The translations under genes were made by a program, and so were the position numbers. Source: Butyrivibrio sp. (GTDB lineage Bacteria; Bacillota; Clostridia; Lachnospirales; Lachnospiraceae). Taken from it: a DNA stretch of 47,930 bases. Shown piece after piece: positions 1-8,179 of the stretch. The DNA is taken from contig SVFZ01000063.1 of the NCBI GenBank assembly GCA_015056585.1, forward strand, positions 1 through 47,930, written 5' to 3'. Positions within the stretch are counted from its first letter, which is position 1. Every line of letters starts with the position of its first letter. The notes beneath the pieces are model-generated. The model was not told the origin of the DNA. It ran no database searches and worked only from the letters and a program-made list of their open reading frames with translations.

Positions 1-2
1 CC

Positions 3-416
3 ATGATAATAAAAAAATCAGGAGCTTCAAGAGCTTCTGTCTACAGAAATTATCCTTCAAAAGAGGCTATCATTCAGGACATTACAAAAAACATAACTGA
101 CGAGCTCAGCGCTTCTCTAACAGGAGTGTTGCAGAAAAGTAACACATATGAGTGGTTTTTAAAGGTGTTTTCAAGGCTGCACTCCGATAAAGACATGTGT
201 ATACTTATCCGTAATTCAAATATTTCTTTTACGGATATGTTCTATAATGCCTTGTGTATTGCTTCAGACAGCGAATACGCTTCCCAACATGAATACATTG
301 CCAGAGGTATTGCTGCCGGCCTATGGGAAGTGTCGCTGACATGGATAAAAAACGGTATGAAAGAATCTCCTGAATATATGGCAAGGGTATGCTCAGAAAC
401 CTTAAGATTGAAATGA
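3..416 (+). CDS. TetR/AcrR-family transcriptional regulator, 5' end cut by window
   Basis: Only the C-terminal 137 residues are visible. They open inside the DNA-binding helix-turn-helix: GASRASVYRNYPSKEAII at residues 7-24 matches the recognition helix and the following Tyr/Phe-x-x-Lys-Glu turn of TetR repressors. The family is normally about 180-200 residues with this motif near residues 30-50, so roughly 25-35 N-terminal residues lie left of the window and the Met at base 3 is internal. The rest would be the helical ligand-binding and dimerisation domain, which carries no recognisable specificity. The stop is only 3 nt from the stop of the convergent HD-GYP regulator gene, with no terminator between. 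The ligand and targets cannot be told. Confidence 0.85.
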   Translation: MIIKKSGASRASVYRNYPSKEAIIQDITKNITDELSASLTGVLQKSNTYEWFLKVFSRLHSDKDMCILIRNSNISFTDMFYNALCIASDSEYASQHEYIARGIAAGLWEVSLTWIKNGMKESPEYMARVCSETLRLK

Positions 417-419
417 AAA

Positions 420-1433
420 TTACTGTTCATGGAGCTTATAATCTGTATCTTCATCTATTATTTCAAGCATTATTGAAGCAAACCTTGGGTCAAACTGAGT
501 TCCAGAGCCTTTTTGCAGTTCTTCTTTTACCACATCCTGCGGAATAACACCTCTGTAGCTTCTGTTGCTGGTCATTGCATCGTAGGCATCTGCAACCGCA
601 ATTATTCTTGCTTCTTCAGGAATATCATCGCCCGAGAGTCCATCAGGATAGCCGGTTCCATCAAAACGTTCATGGTGCCATCTGGCTCCTATGGCAAGCT
701 GCGGCATTTCTTCGATATTTTCCAGTATCTTTGCCCCTCTTGTGGGATGCGTCTTTATCTTTTCAAACTCTTCATCCGTGAGCTTTCCGGGTTTATTTAT
801 CACGGCATCCGGCACTCCGATTTTACCAACATCATGTAAAAGCCCCATCATGTATATTTCATCCTGCTCTTCCTCGGAATAGCCTGCCCTTCTTGCTATC
901 TCTCTGGAATAATCGGCAACTCGTCCGGAGTGTCCCTTTGTATAAGCATCTTTAGCATCGATGGCATCAGCCAGAGTATGTACCACATGCAGAGATAATC
1001 CTTCTATCTCTTTGGTCTTTCTTTCAACTTCCGCATGAAGGTCTCTCTGGAGTCTGACAAGATCAAGAAGGTGTCTGACACGGAGCGTCAAAACCTCTGC
1101 CACAAACGGCTTCCTTATAAAGTCCATAGCTCCCAGAGACAAGCCCATAGTCTCCGATGCGCAGTCATCATTGGCAGTAAAGAAAATAACCGGTATCTCC
1201 CTCATGCCTTTTTCTATTTCCAGTTTCCTAAGAAGCCTCATGGTTTCAAAGCCGTCAAGCTCAGGCATTTTTATGTCCAAAAGCAGCATATCTATGGAGT
1301 TTTTCACCGCATAGTCCAAAAGCAGCCTTCCGCTTTTAAGGCAAGTAACCTTATAACCGGCTTCCGATAAAACCGTATTGGCATTTTTCAGTATGATGAC
1401 ATCATCATCCACAACAACTACATGCTCTTCCAT
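420..1433 (-). CDS. Response regulator with HD-GYP phosphodiesterase output
   Basis: 337 residues. Residues 1-125 are a CheY-like receiver with acidic pocket DDD at 9-11, phospho-acceptor Asp53 (LLDIKMPELDG) and the conserved Lys108. A short coiled linker (about 125-148) leads to an HD-GYP domain with HD at 200-201 (LLHDVGKIG) and the signature HHERFDGTGYP at 253-263, all metal-binding and signature residues being present. HD-GYP enzymes hydrolyse cyclic di-GMP, so this is probably an active phosphodiesterase switched by phosphorylation. The ATG follows AAAGGA. It lies 25 nt downstream of the hybrid histidine kinase gene on the same strand, which makes that kinase the likely partner. Targets could include motility or surface polysaccharide, but nothing here shows which. 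Confidence 0.95.
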   Translation of the reverse strand: MEEHVVVVDDDVIILKNANTVLSEAGYKVTCLKSGRLLLDYAVKNSIDMLLLDIKMPELDGFETMRLLRKLEIEKGMREIPVIFFTANDDCASETMGLSLGAMDFIRKPFVAEVLTLRVRHLLDLVRLQRDLHAEVERKTKEIEGLSLHVVHTLADAIDAKDAYTKGHSGRVADYSREIARRAGYSEEEQDEIYMMGLLHDVGKIGVPDAVINKPGKLTDEEFEKIKTHPTRGAKILENIEEMPQLAIGARWHHERFDGTGYPDGLSGDDIPEEARIIAVADAYDAMTSNRSYRGVIPQDVVKEELQKGSGTQFDPRFASIMLEIIDEDTDYKLHEQ

Positions 1434-1458
1434 TCAGTTTCCTTTCTGAGTGCACTTA

Positions 1459-4269
1459 TCATTCGGATATAATTTCAGGTATCTGATCGTAATCAAAGTT
1501 GTCGACAGCTTTTTTGACAGCTTCAAAACGCGATGCCTCTTCATCAGGGAATCTGTATTTTTCCAGTGCTTTTATTGTGCTTACCACATTATCAAAATCA
1601 AATTCCGCACACTGCTCCAGTATAGTGCTGTAAGCCTTTTTTATTTCCTCATCGGAAATAAGAGGCAGATCATTATTTACCTCATCAGCTTTTTTGTCGT
1701 TCAAAGGTTTTAGATCACTTATGAGTTTTCTGTACATAGTTAAAAGAGTGCCGATATCTTTTTCCAGCGTATCCATATCACCGGATTCTCCGGCTCTTTC
1801 AAGGCGTTCCGCAAAGTCTCCGAGCTTATTTGCTCCAATAATACGGGAAGTACTCTTAAGCGCATGAACCTTGATTGTAACGTTCTTTATATTTTTCTCT
1901 TCCCAGTATTCTTCTATTTCTTTTGCGTTATTTGCGGCAGTATCCAGATAAGTCATAAGTGTATCCATGTATGATCCGCTGTTTCCGCAGTGAGCCACAC
2001 CCGAAGCCACATCCAGATCTTCAATGTCACGTAAGAAGTCCGGAACTGAATAGTCATCATCATTTTCTGAATCCGTTACCGGAGAAATCTTATCTTTTGG
2101 CAGATACGAAAGGAGCAGAGTTTCAAGCCTGTCCGGATCTATAGGCTTTGTAATATAATCATCAAAGCCTGATTTTATGTACATTTCACGTACACCTGAG
2201 ATGGCATTGGCGGTAAGACATACTATAGGCGTTTTACTGTTGGTGGTATCCGTCAATGATTTCATTTCCTTAAGGGTCTCGATACCATCCTTGTCAGGCA
2301 TCATATGGTCCAAAAAAATGATGTCGTAATGATTCTGCTTATAGTATGAAATGCCTTCGTCTCCGCTGTTTGCAGCATCTATCTGTGCCTGCGTACGTTT
2401 CAAAAGATTCGTAAATACTTTAAGATTTACCAGCATATCATCCACAACCAATATTCTGGCGTCAGGTGCTGTAAATCTCTCGTGATACTTCTTTCTTTCC
2501 GAAACAGATGCTCTAAAGCTTTCTTCATAGTCCCCAATAGGATTACGGTCCACTACTTTCTGCAATAGTTCAAAAGAGAAAGTTGATCCCTTTCCGTATT
2601 CACTGTTTACCTCCATATGACTTCCCATCATATTAAGGAAACTCTGGGCGATGCTCATTCCAAGGCCGGTTCCCTCAATATTTCTGTTCTTCTTTTCATC
2701 AACACGTTCAAACGCATTAAATAAACGGTTCATATCTTCGGGTTTGATACCGATACCCGTATCCGCCACACTTATCAGTAACTTTACATAGTCGGGATCA
2801 TCTGTATATTTGACTCCTGCCCTGAAAGTTATCTGCCCTTCTTTTGTATATTTCACAGCATTGGACAAAATATTTGTAATGACCTGCTTAATACGGATCT
2901 CATCGCCATTCAACACAGAAGGAATATTCCTGTCAATGTCCAGAACAAATTCAAGTCCTTTGTCCTCAGCTTTTCCCTGAATCATATTGACAAGATCGTT
3001 TATCAGCGAAGCAAAGCTGTAGTCAACATTTATAATATCCATTTTGCCGGCTTCAATTTTTGAAAAATCAAGGATGTCATTAATAAGTCCCAGCAGTGTT
3101 TTGCCTGCTGTCCTGATGCTTTCGGAATATGCCACAATCGTTTCCTCATGGCTGTCTCTAAGCACCATCTCATTAAGACCGAGAATTGCATTCATAGGAG
3201 TACGAATGTCATGAGACATGGTCGACAAAAAGTTGGATTTGGCTTCATTCGCCTGATTTGCAGCCTCAGCTGCCTCTTCAAGTTTTCTGTTGTAGACCAT
3301 AAGTATCAGTAAGTTAAAAACCAGAAGCCCCATCAGCCCCAGTGTTACCATCCCCAGAAGCAGCCAGTCAACTACTGTATAATTTACCAGTTCCCCGGCC
3401 GGTATATATGCCAGAAGGAACCATGTTTTCATTGATTTTAAGGGAGTATAAGAACAGATATATTCTTCTCCGTTTGAGTTTAACATCGTCATGGTTCCGG
3501 ATCCCGATGTTATCTTGTCCGTCAGTTTTTTATTGTATTCATTGCCGCCCACATTGTTGTAGGTCTTAAAAAACTCAAAGAAATTTGATCCCTCCAAAGA
3601 CTTTCCGTGAACCAGATAATCCCCGTCTTTGTTTATAATCGAAATCTCAACGTTGTCGTACTCTCCTTTAAGAAAGACAAGCTTATCCTCCAGTGTGCTT
3701 AATGGTTCAACGCGCATCAAGAGTGCCTCGTTTAATTTTCCGTTTTTTTCATCTATAACACTCACATAATTCATGAATGCAATGGACTGAACGCCGCTTT
3801 GTGGATTAATATATGCCCTTGTCAGATTGACTTCACCATCTTCTCTGCCAATCTCATCAATATCATCAAACAAGTCTATATCACTATATGATACCGAATA
3901 GTCATTCGGGTCAGTTTCTGCGCTATGGGTAGATATACCGTTTTGAAATGATCCGTCAAGCCTAATAAGATGTCCATAGATACTCTCAGAAATCTTCGCT
4001 TTTCTGATATAAGAAATTGCTTCTTCGGCAGTCATAGGAGTACCTGCCTCGGCAGAGCGATTGATATAATTGGCCCAGATATCGCAAAGATGCTGCTCAT
4101 CCTCAATATAATTGGTTATGATCTGCTCAGCAGTAACTGTCATTTTTCCAAAAGCTTCAATGACACTCTCGTTACTTTCACGTGTCTTAGTATTGGCATA
4201 CTGAATTATGAAAAAAATAATCAAAGCCATAATTACTAAGTCTGTAACAATAATCGGAGTTTTTTTCAC
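1459..4269 (-). CDS. Hybrid sensor histidine kinase (sensor, HisKA, HATPase, receiver, HPt)
   Basis: 936 residues. A transmembrane segment near 6-24, an extracytoplasmic sensor of about 270 residues (Cache-like by layout) and a second membrane segment near 300-325 are followed by a short coiled coil. The dimerisation domain carries the phospho-His353 (STMSHDIRTPMN). Next come the ATPase domain with its N and G boxes (DTGIGI, GTGLGMSI), a receiver with Asp654 (IIFLDHMMPDKDG) and a C-terminal HPt domain with His802 (VHALKSTSR). The protein therefore holds a complete His-Asp-His phosphorelay whose last His can pass phosphate to an external receiver. That receiver is most simply the HD-GYP regulator 25 nt downstream. 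The start is GTG with GGAGG 7 nt upstream. The signal sensed is unknown. Confidence 0.95.
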   Translation of the reverse strand: MKKTPIIVTDLVIMALIIFFIIQYANTKTRESNESVIEAFGKMTVTAEQIITNYIEDEQHLCDIWANYINRSAEAGTPMTAEEAISYIRKAKISESIYGHLIRLDGSFQNGISTHSAETDPNDYSVSYSDIDLFDDIDEIGREDGEVNLTRAYINPQSGVQSIAFMNYVSVIDEKNGKLNEALLMRVEPLSTLEDKLVFLKGEYDNVEISIINKDGDYLVHGKSLEGSNFFEFFKTYNNVGGNEYNKKLTDKITSGSGTMTMLNSNGEEYICSYTPLKSMKTWFLLAYIPAGELVNYTVVDWLLLGMVTLGLMGLLVFNLLILMVYNRKLEEAAEAANQANEAKSNFLSTMSHDIRTPMNAILGLNEMVLRDSHEETIVAYSESIRTAGKTLLGLINDILDFSKIEAGKMDIINVDYSFASLINDLVNMIQGKAEDKGLEFVLDIDRNIPSVLNGDEIRIKQVITNILSNAVKYTKEGQITFRAGVKYTDDPDYVKLLISVADTGIGIKPEDMNRLFNAFERVDEKKNRNIEGTGLGMSIAQSFLNMMGSHMEVNSEYGKGSTFSFELLQKVVDRNPIGDYEESFRASVSERKKYHERFTAPDARILVVDDMLVNLKVFTNLLKRTQAQIDAANSGDEGISYYKQNHYDIIFLDHMMPDKDGIETLKEMKSLTDTTNSKTPIVCLTANAISGVREMYIKSGFDDYITKPIDPDRLETLLLSYLPKDKISPVTDSENDDDYSVPDFLRDIEDLDVASGVAHCGNSGSYMDTLMTYLDTAANNAKEIEEYWEEKNIKNVTIKVHALKSTSRIIGANKLGDFAERLERAGESGDMDTLEKDIGTLLTMYRKLISDLKPLNDKKADEVNNDLPLISDEEIKKAYSTILEQCAEFDFDNVVSTIKALEKYRFPDEEASRFEAVKKAVDNFDYDQIPEIISE

Positions 4270-4382
4270 GCTTCTACCTCCAATATATCAGCCTTTTGAC
4301 ACGACTTGACGCATGTTTTTTAACATTTTTCCAATTATATTATATCATTTTTATAACATAGGGAAAAAATTTTCTATAATAT

Positions 4383-4414
4383 AAAAAAAGGAAGTCACGT
4401 TCCACATGACTTCC
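4383..4414 (-). terminator. Intrinsic terminator after tcdA
   Basis: On the minus strand an 8-bp stem GGAAGTCA/TGACTTCC with a 9-nt loop (4390-4414) is followed by seven T (plus-strand A at 4383-4389). It lies 13 nt past the tcdA stop and separates it from the histidine kinase operon. Confidence 0.85.
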
Positions 4415-4426
4415 GCATATCTTCCT

Positions 4427-5185
4427 TTATCTTACTCCTGTAAGATCATTTATAACTTCTCCCGCAATAATAAGCCCCACTACCGAAGGAACAAAAGCTG
4501 TTGAACCGGGAATATCTCTTCTCTCCGTACATTTTCTTGCTGCACCCGGAGGGCAAATGCAATTCGTTCTGCAGCTGATGGACATATCTTCCAGAGGTCT
4601 CTTTGGTTTTTCCTTTGAATATACCACTTTAAGGGAGTCTATTCCTCTTTTTCTGCACTCATGGCGCATTACCTTAGCCAAAGGACAGATTGATGTTTCA
4701 TAAATATCTGCCACTTCAAACATGGAAGGATCCAGCTTATTCCCCGCTCCCATGGAGGAAATCACAGGAGTTGCGGCTTCTTTAGCCTGCTCTATAATTC
4801 CAAGTTTTCCGGTAACTGTATCAATTGCGTCTATAACATAGTCATAGTCATGAAAATCAAACTGGTCCTGTGTTTCCGGCAGATAAAAGGTTTTATAGGT
4901 TCTGACAACGCAGTCGGGATTAATATCAAGTACCCTCTCTTTAGCCACGTCCACCTTGTACTGCCCCACAGTTTTTCTTGTGGCTATGATCTGCCTGTTG
5001 ATATTTGTAAGGCATACCTTATCATCATCTATAAGGTCCAAAGCGCCTACTCCGCTCCTTGCCAGCGCCTCCACCACATAGCCGCCGACTCCTCCTATTC
5101 CGAATACTGCAACACGTGATGCAGAGAGTTTCTCCATGGCCTCTGCTCCATATAACAACTGTGTCCTTGAAAACTGATTTAACAT
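4427..5185 (-). CDS. tcdA: tRNA threonylcarbamoyladenosine dehydratase
   Basis: E1/ThiF-like enzyme of 252 residues that catalyses ATP-dependent cyclisation of t6A37 to ct6A37 in ANN-decoding tRNAs. The nucleotide-binding loop GIGGVGGYVVEALARSG, the acidic LIDDDKVCLTNINRQI stretch and a Cys-rich C-terminal part (SCRTNCICPPG) match the TcdA/YgdL group rather than MoeB or ThiF proper. The start is set at ATG 5185, which has AGAGG 7 nt upstream. An in-frame TTG at 5227 would add 14 residues (KRYFKWKYRGYL) without a good ribosome binding site and unlike the family N-terminus. The gene is monocistronic by its terminator. Confidence 0.9.
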   Translation of the reverse strand: MLNQFSRTQLLYGAEAMEKLSASRVAVFGIGGVGGYVVEALARSGVGALDLIDDDKVCLTNINRQIIATRKTVGQYKVDVAKERVLDINPDCVVRTYKTFYLPETQDQFDFHDYDYVIDAIDTVTGKLGIIEQAKEAATPVISSMGAGNKLDPSMFEVADIYETSICPLAKVMRHECRKRGIDSLKVVYSKEKPKRPLEDMSISCRTNCICPPGAARKCTERRDIPGSTAFVPSVVGLIIAGEVINDLTGVR

Positions 5186-5274
5186 TAAGTATCCTCTGTA
5201 CTTCCACTTAAAATAACGCTTTTTCAAGCTTTGATATAATCAATGAAAAAATATACCATTTCCTCCTTCAGTTA

Positions 5275-7101
5275 TCAAGACTTCATCAGGATTTTCTCCA
5301 CAGTAAGGATATTATCCCTGTCACTTTGCTTGTAATCAACGTTTTTCCCTGTAATGCTATTCTCAAATTCGGAAAGTGCATCCAATTCATCCCACGGAAT
5401 AAGGCAGCCGTGAAGTTTGTTCTCGGTATCCTTCAGGATTCTGGTCTTTCCATCCTTTTTGTACATTTCCGCTCTCTCTGCCTTTACCTCATCGCTCATG
5501 GAATCATACCCCATTGAGAAATGGAAAGCGCACCACCTCTTGTGCTCGGATTTTGCAAGATTCTCAAGCTTCTTTCCATCAATATCCGCCGGCTTATCTT
5601 TTCCCAGAACTCCCAGCCTTTGGAAAAGAGAATGCAGATAATCCGCACTGGCTCTGCAGCTCATACGGCTGAAATAATCGCACTCATCCCACTGTCTGTC
5701 GATATTCCCTGAATCTCCGCAGTAAAAGTGATTTATCTCTTTAGCAAGCTGATCCATCTTGCCTGTATAAAGGATATCCGCGTCATAAATAGCGCTCTTT
5801 TTACGCTCCTTACCTACGCGGTAAGCATATACCTTATCTCCAAGGCACTGGTAGATCGGCATTGATACGCCTTTTTCCCTGAGGATTTCCTGGAAGCCGT
5901 AGGCGATCTCCCTTCCGGTCTTCTCTTCACCCACAGCAATAACGATGTATTTAAGCTTTTTGGCATTCTTCATGACATATTCCGTAGCGCTAAAGCTCCG
6001 TCCATCGGAAGAAGAAAAATCAATGTCGTAATTCTCCAGCATGGATTTATAGCGCATCTTGAATAGGCCGTTGGTATCTTCAAGCTTGGAATCAAAGACC
6101 ATAACATGAAATGGAGCCCCTTCGAACTGTCCGTTTGCCACAAGTTTTCTGAGGATCTCCTGCCCCACGTGTCCAAAGCCCACAAGAAGACACTCTGCAT
6201 CAGAAGTTGCCTTGTAGTTTTCGTCAAAAGAGATCTGATTGCACAGAGGGTACTTCTGTAAAAGAACTCTCGCCACCAGCTCAGCCTTATCAAAAACCTT
6301 TACAGAGCCATATCCGTAATGTTCCTCTGTGTTAAAAAGAACTTCCCCCTGGCTCTCTTCTCTTCCCAGCATGACAAGCTTTGTCTGACTTGGCTTAATA
6401 CCGCAGTCCTTTAGTGTTTTAAGAAGCATTCTTGCATAGGAAATATTGGAATCCGCATCATTTGACAATGCGTTAAGCCTTATGGATCCGCGGCCTTTTT
6501 TTACAGAAAGACGCTTTAAAAACTTAGGGCGCACCTTGGTTGCTGCCTCATCTGTATAAAGCATTCCTCCGAGAGCTCTTATCTCAGCCTCTTTTGCAGC
6601 AGAATCTGCGACGAAAACCACAGAAATTTTTCTGTTTGAGGCAAGCTTTTTTCCAAATTCTATTGCATTGTCGTCGGTACCGTAAATAAGCTCAATATCA
6701 TGAAGTCTAAGAAGCCATGAGCGCAGTCTGTTGATGGCGCCCTTTCCCAGTGTAGTCACTACAGCGCTGACCAAAGCATAATATGCAAAAAAATGAATGA
6801 CCCAGAAAAACAAAAGCCATACTGAATTGCCATTAATAAGCTTTGAAAAGTCATCTACCCTGTTTACGCCTCCAAACATCCTGACAATATCTATCATTGT
6901 CCTGATGATAGCAACAGGATTCAGACCAACTACAAAGGCATTTATATTTCCGTATATAAAGATTCCGCCAATAAATGCCACAAAAAAAGCAAATCCTGAC
7001 CATCTTGCACGATTGTCCTCATCAAGTGCAAGATAACTTATTAGTGACAGAAAAAGCGCTGATGAAATTAAGATTACAACAATACCTTGAGCCAAAAACA
7101 T
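5275..7101 (-). CDS. Membrane protein with two TrkA-N-like Rossmann domains and a RyR-like C-terminus
   Basis: 608 residues. Hydrophobic segments at about 4-26, 34-52 and 94-116 look like membrane helices. A first Rossmann-like region (about 135-250, starting IELIYGTDDNAIEFGKKLAS) is followed by a second with a clear dinucleotide loop, CLLVGFGHVGQEILRKLV (305-321). These resemble the RCK/TrkA-N domains that gate K+ channels, but no K+ selectivity filter (TxGYG) is visible. The tail (about 512-605) contains NLAKSEHKRWCAFHFSMGY and LIPWDELDAL, the conserved pattern of RyR-type domains found in bacterial TrkA-N proteins. A nucleotide-sensing membrane protein is likely, but its substrate or signal is unknown. 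A WYL regulator gene precedes it on the same strand, 67 nt away. Confidence 0.75.
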   Translation of the reverse strand: MFLAQGIVVILISSALFLSLISYLALDEDNRARWSGFAFFVAFIGGIFIYGNINAFVVGLNPVAIIRTMIDIVRMFGGVNRVDDFSKLINGNSVWLLFFWVIHFFAYYALVSAVVTTLGKGAINRLRSWLLRLHDIELIYGTDDNAIEFGKKLASNRKISVVFVADSAAKEAEIRALGGMLYTDEAATKVRPKFLKRLSVKKGRGSIRLNALSNDADSNISYARMLLKTLKDCGIKPSQTKLVMLGREESQGEVLFNTEEHYGYGSVKVFDKAELVARVLLQKYPLCNQISFDENYKATSDAECLLVGFGHVGQEILRKLVANGQFEGAPFHVMVFDSKLEDTNGLFKMRYKSMLENYDIDFSSSDGRSFSATEYVMKNAKKLKYIVIAVGEEKTGREIAYGFQEILREKGVSMPIYQCLGDKVYAYRVGKERKKSAIYDADILYTGKMDQLAKEINHFYCGDSGNIDRQWDECDYFSRMSCRASADYLHSLFQRLGVLGKDKPADIDGKKLENLAKSEHKRWCAFHFSMGYDSMSDEVKAERAEMYKKDGKTRILKDTENKLHGCLIPWDELDALSEFENSITGKNVDYKQSDRDNILTVEKILMKS

Positions 7102-7168
7102 GCAAAACTCCCTGAAAATTTTATACTACCTGGCCTTAACGCCACAAATCATCTAAAAAAACCTTTCA

Positions 7169-8158
7169 CTACTCCTGACCAAGCTGCTTTCTGCACTCTT
7201 TTCTGAACATCTCAAGAATATCTTCCGGACCTGTGATCTTCACAAGACCTCCCATGGCAAAAACCCATCCAAAGAACTGTCCGCTGATCATAACCGTAAC
7301 TCTTGTATCTGACCAGCCTTCCTCTTCAGATGGCTTTATCGGAATATCTTTTCCAAATCTGTCAATCACGATCCCCACCATATCGTTCTTAAAGCGAAGG
7401 TGTACAGGAACGCCTGCTGCCTTTCCGAACATGCCAAAATTCATATTGATGTAGCTGGCCATGTCAATAGCCTCAAAGACATCTCTGCCTTCTCTTACCT
7501 TGTCGGTAATAGTGAGTTTTCTGATCTTATCGACTCTGAAGTGCTTGATCTTTTTTTCCTGGGTGTCATAGGCGATAAGATAATAGTTTTCGTCATCCCA
7601 GGTAAGTGCCCAGGGGCTCTCATCATAGAGCCCCTCTCTTCTTGGCACCATCTCTTTTTTCAGATTCCAGGTAAGATATTCAAAGGTTATTTTCTTGTTT
7701 TCCAAAATGGCACTGTGGAGTTCATCGACTATGTAGTAGATACTCTCATTCATAGTCTTGATTCTGCCCTGAACCTCCACCTGACGCCTTAGCTCTTTTG
7801 CCTGATACTCACTGACAAGACCTGTTATCTTATCTATTAACTCGTCAGACTTTTTAGCTGTGATAAATTTGGAGGACTGGACTGCATCAACAAGGAGCTT
7901 AAGCTCAGCCATCTCAAAGGCTCTGTCACCCATATAGTAATAGTAGCTGCGGCCTTCCTTATCCATAATGATATCTATGCCAAGATCCCTTAATGCTTCA
8001 AAATCATCATAAATGCTCTTTCTGTCCGCAGTTATACCGTATTTCTCAAGGTGAGAAAGAATTTCCGGCATAGTAAGGCGATGTTCATCATCTGTCTTCC
8101 TGGTCATTATCTGATTCAGATAATAAAGCTTAAGCTTTTGGTTTGCTCCCTTTGACAT
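7169..8158 (-). CDS. WYL-domain transcriptional regulator
   Basis: 329 residues: N-terminal winged helix-turn-helix (about 8-65, MPEILSHLEKYGITADRKS), then a WYL domain (about 140-220, containing WALTWDDENYYLIAYD and HFRVDKIRKL) and a C-terminal WCX extension. This is the standard DeoR-like HTH-WYL-WCX plan. WYL proteins bind small ligands or nucleic acid and regulate defence, DNA damage or metabolic genes; the ligand here is unknown. The ATG has AGGAG 5 nt upstream. The GH31 glycosidase gene ends 21 nt before this start, so it could be co-transcribed with that gene or the membrane/RyR gene downstream. Confidence 0.9.
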   Translation of the reverse strand: MSKGANQKLKLYYLNQIMTRKTDDEHRLTMPEILSHLEKYGITADRKSIYDDFEALRDLGIDIIMDKEGRSYYYYMGDRAFEMAELKLLVDAVQSSKFITAKKSDELIDKITGLVSEYQAKELRRQVEVQGRIKTMNESIYYIVDELHSAILENKKITFEYLTWNLKKEMVPRREGLYDESPWALTWDDENYYLIAYDTQEKKIKHFRVDKIRKLTITDKVREGRDVFEAIDMASYINMNFGMFGKAAGVPVHLRFKNDMVGIVIDRFGKDIPIKPSEEEGWSDTRVTVMISGQFFGWVFAMGGLVKITGPEDILEMFRKECRKQLGQE

Positions 8159-8179
8159 TTTTGCTCCTTGCTTAAATTC

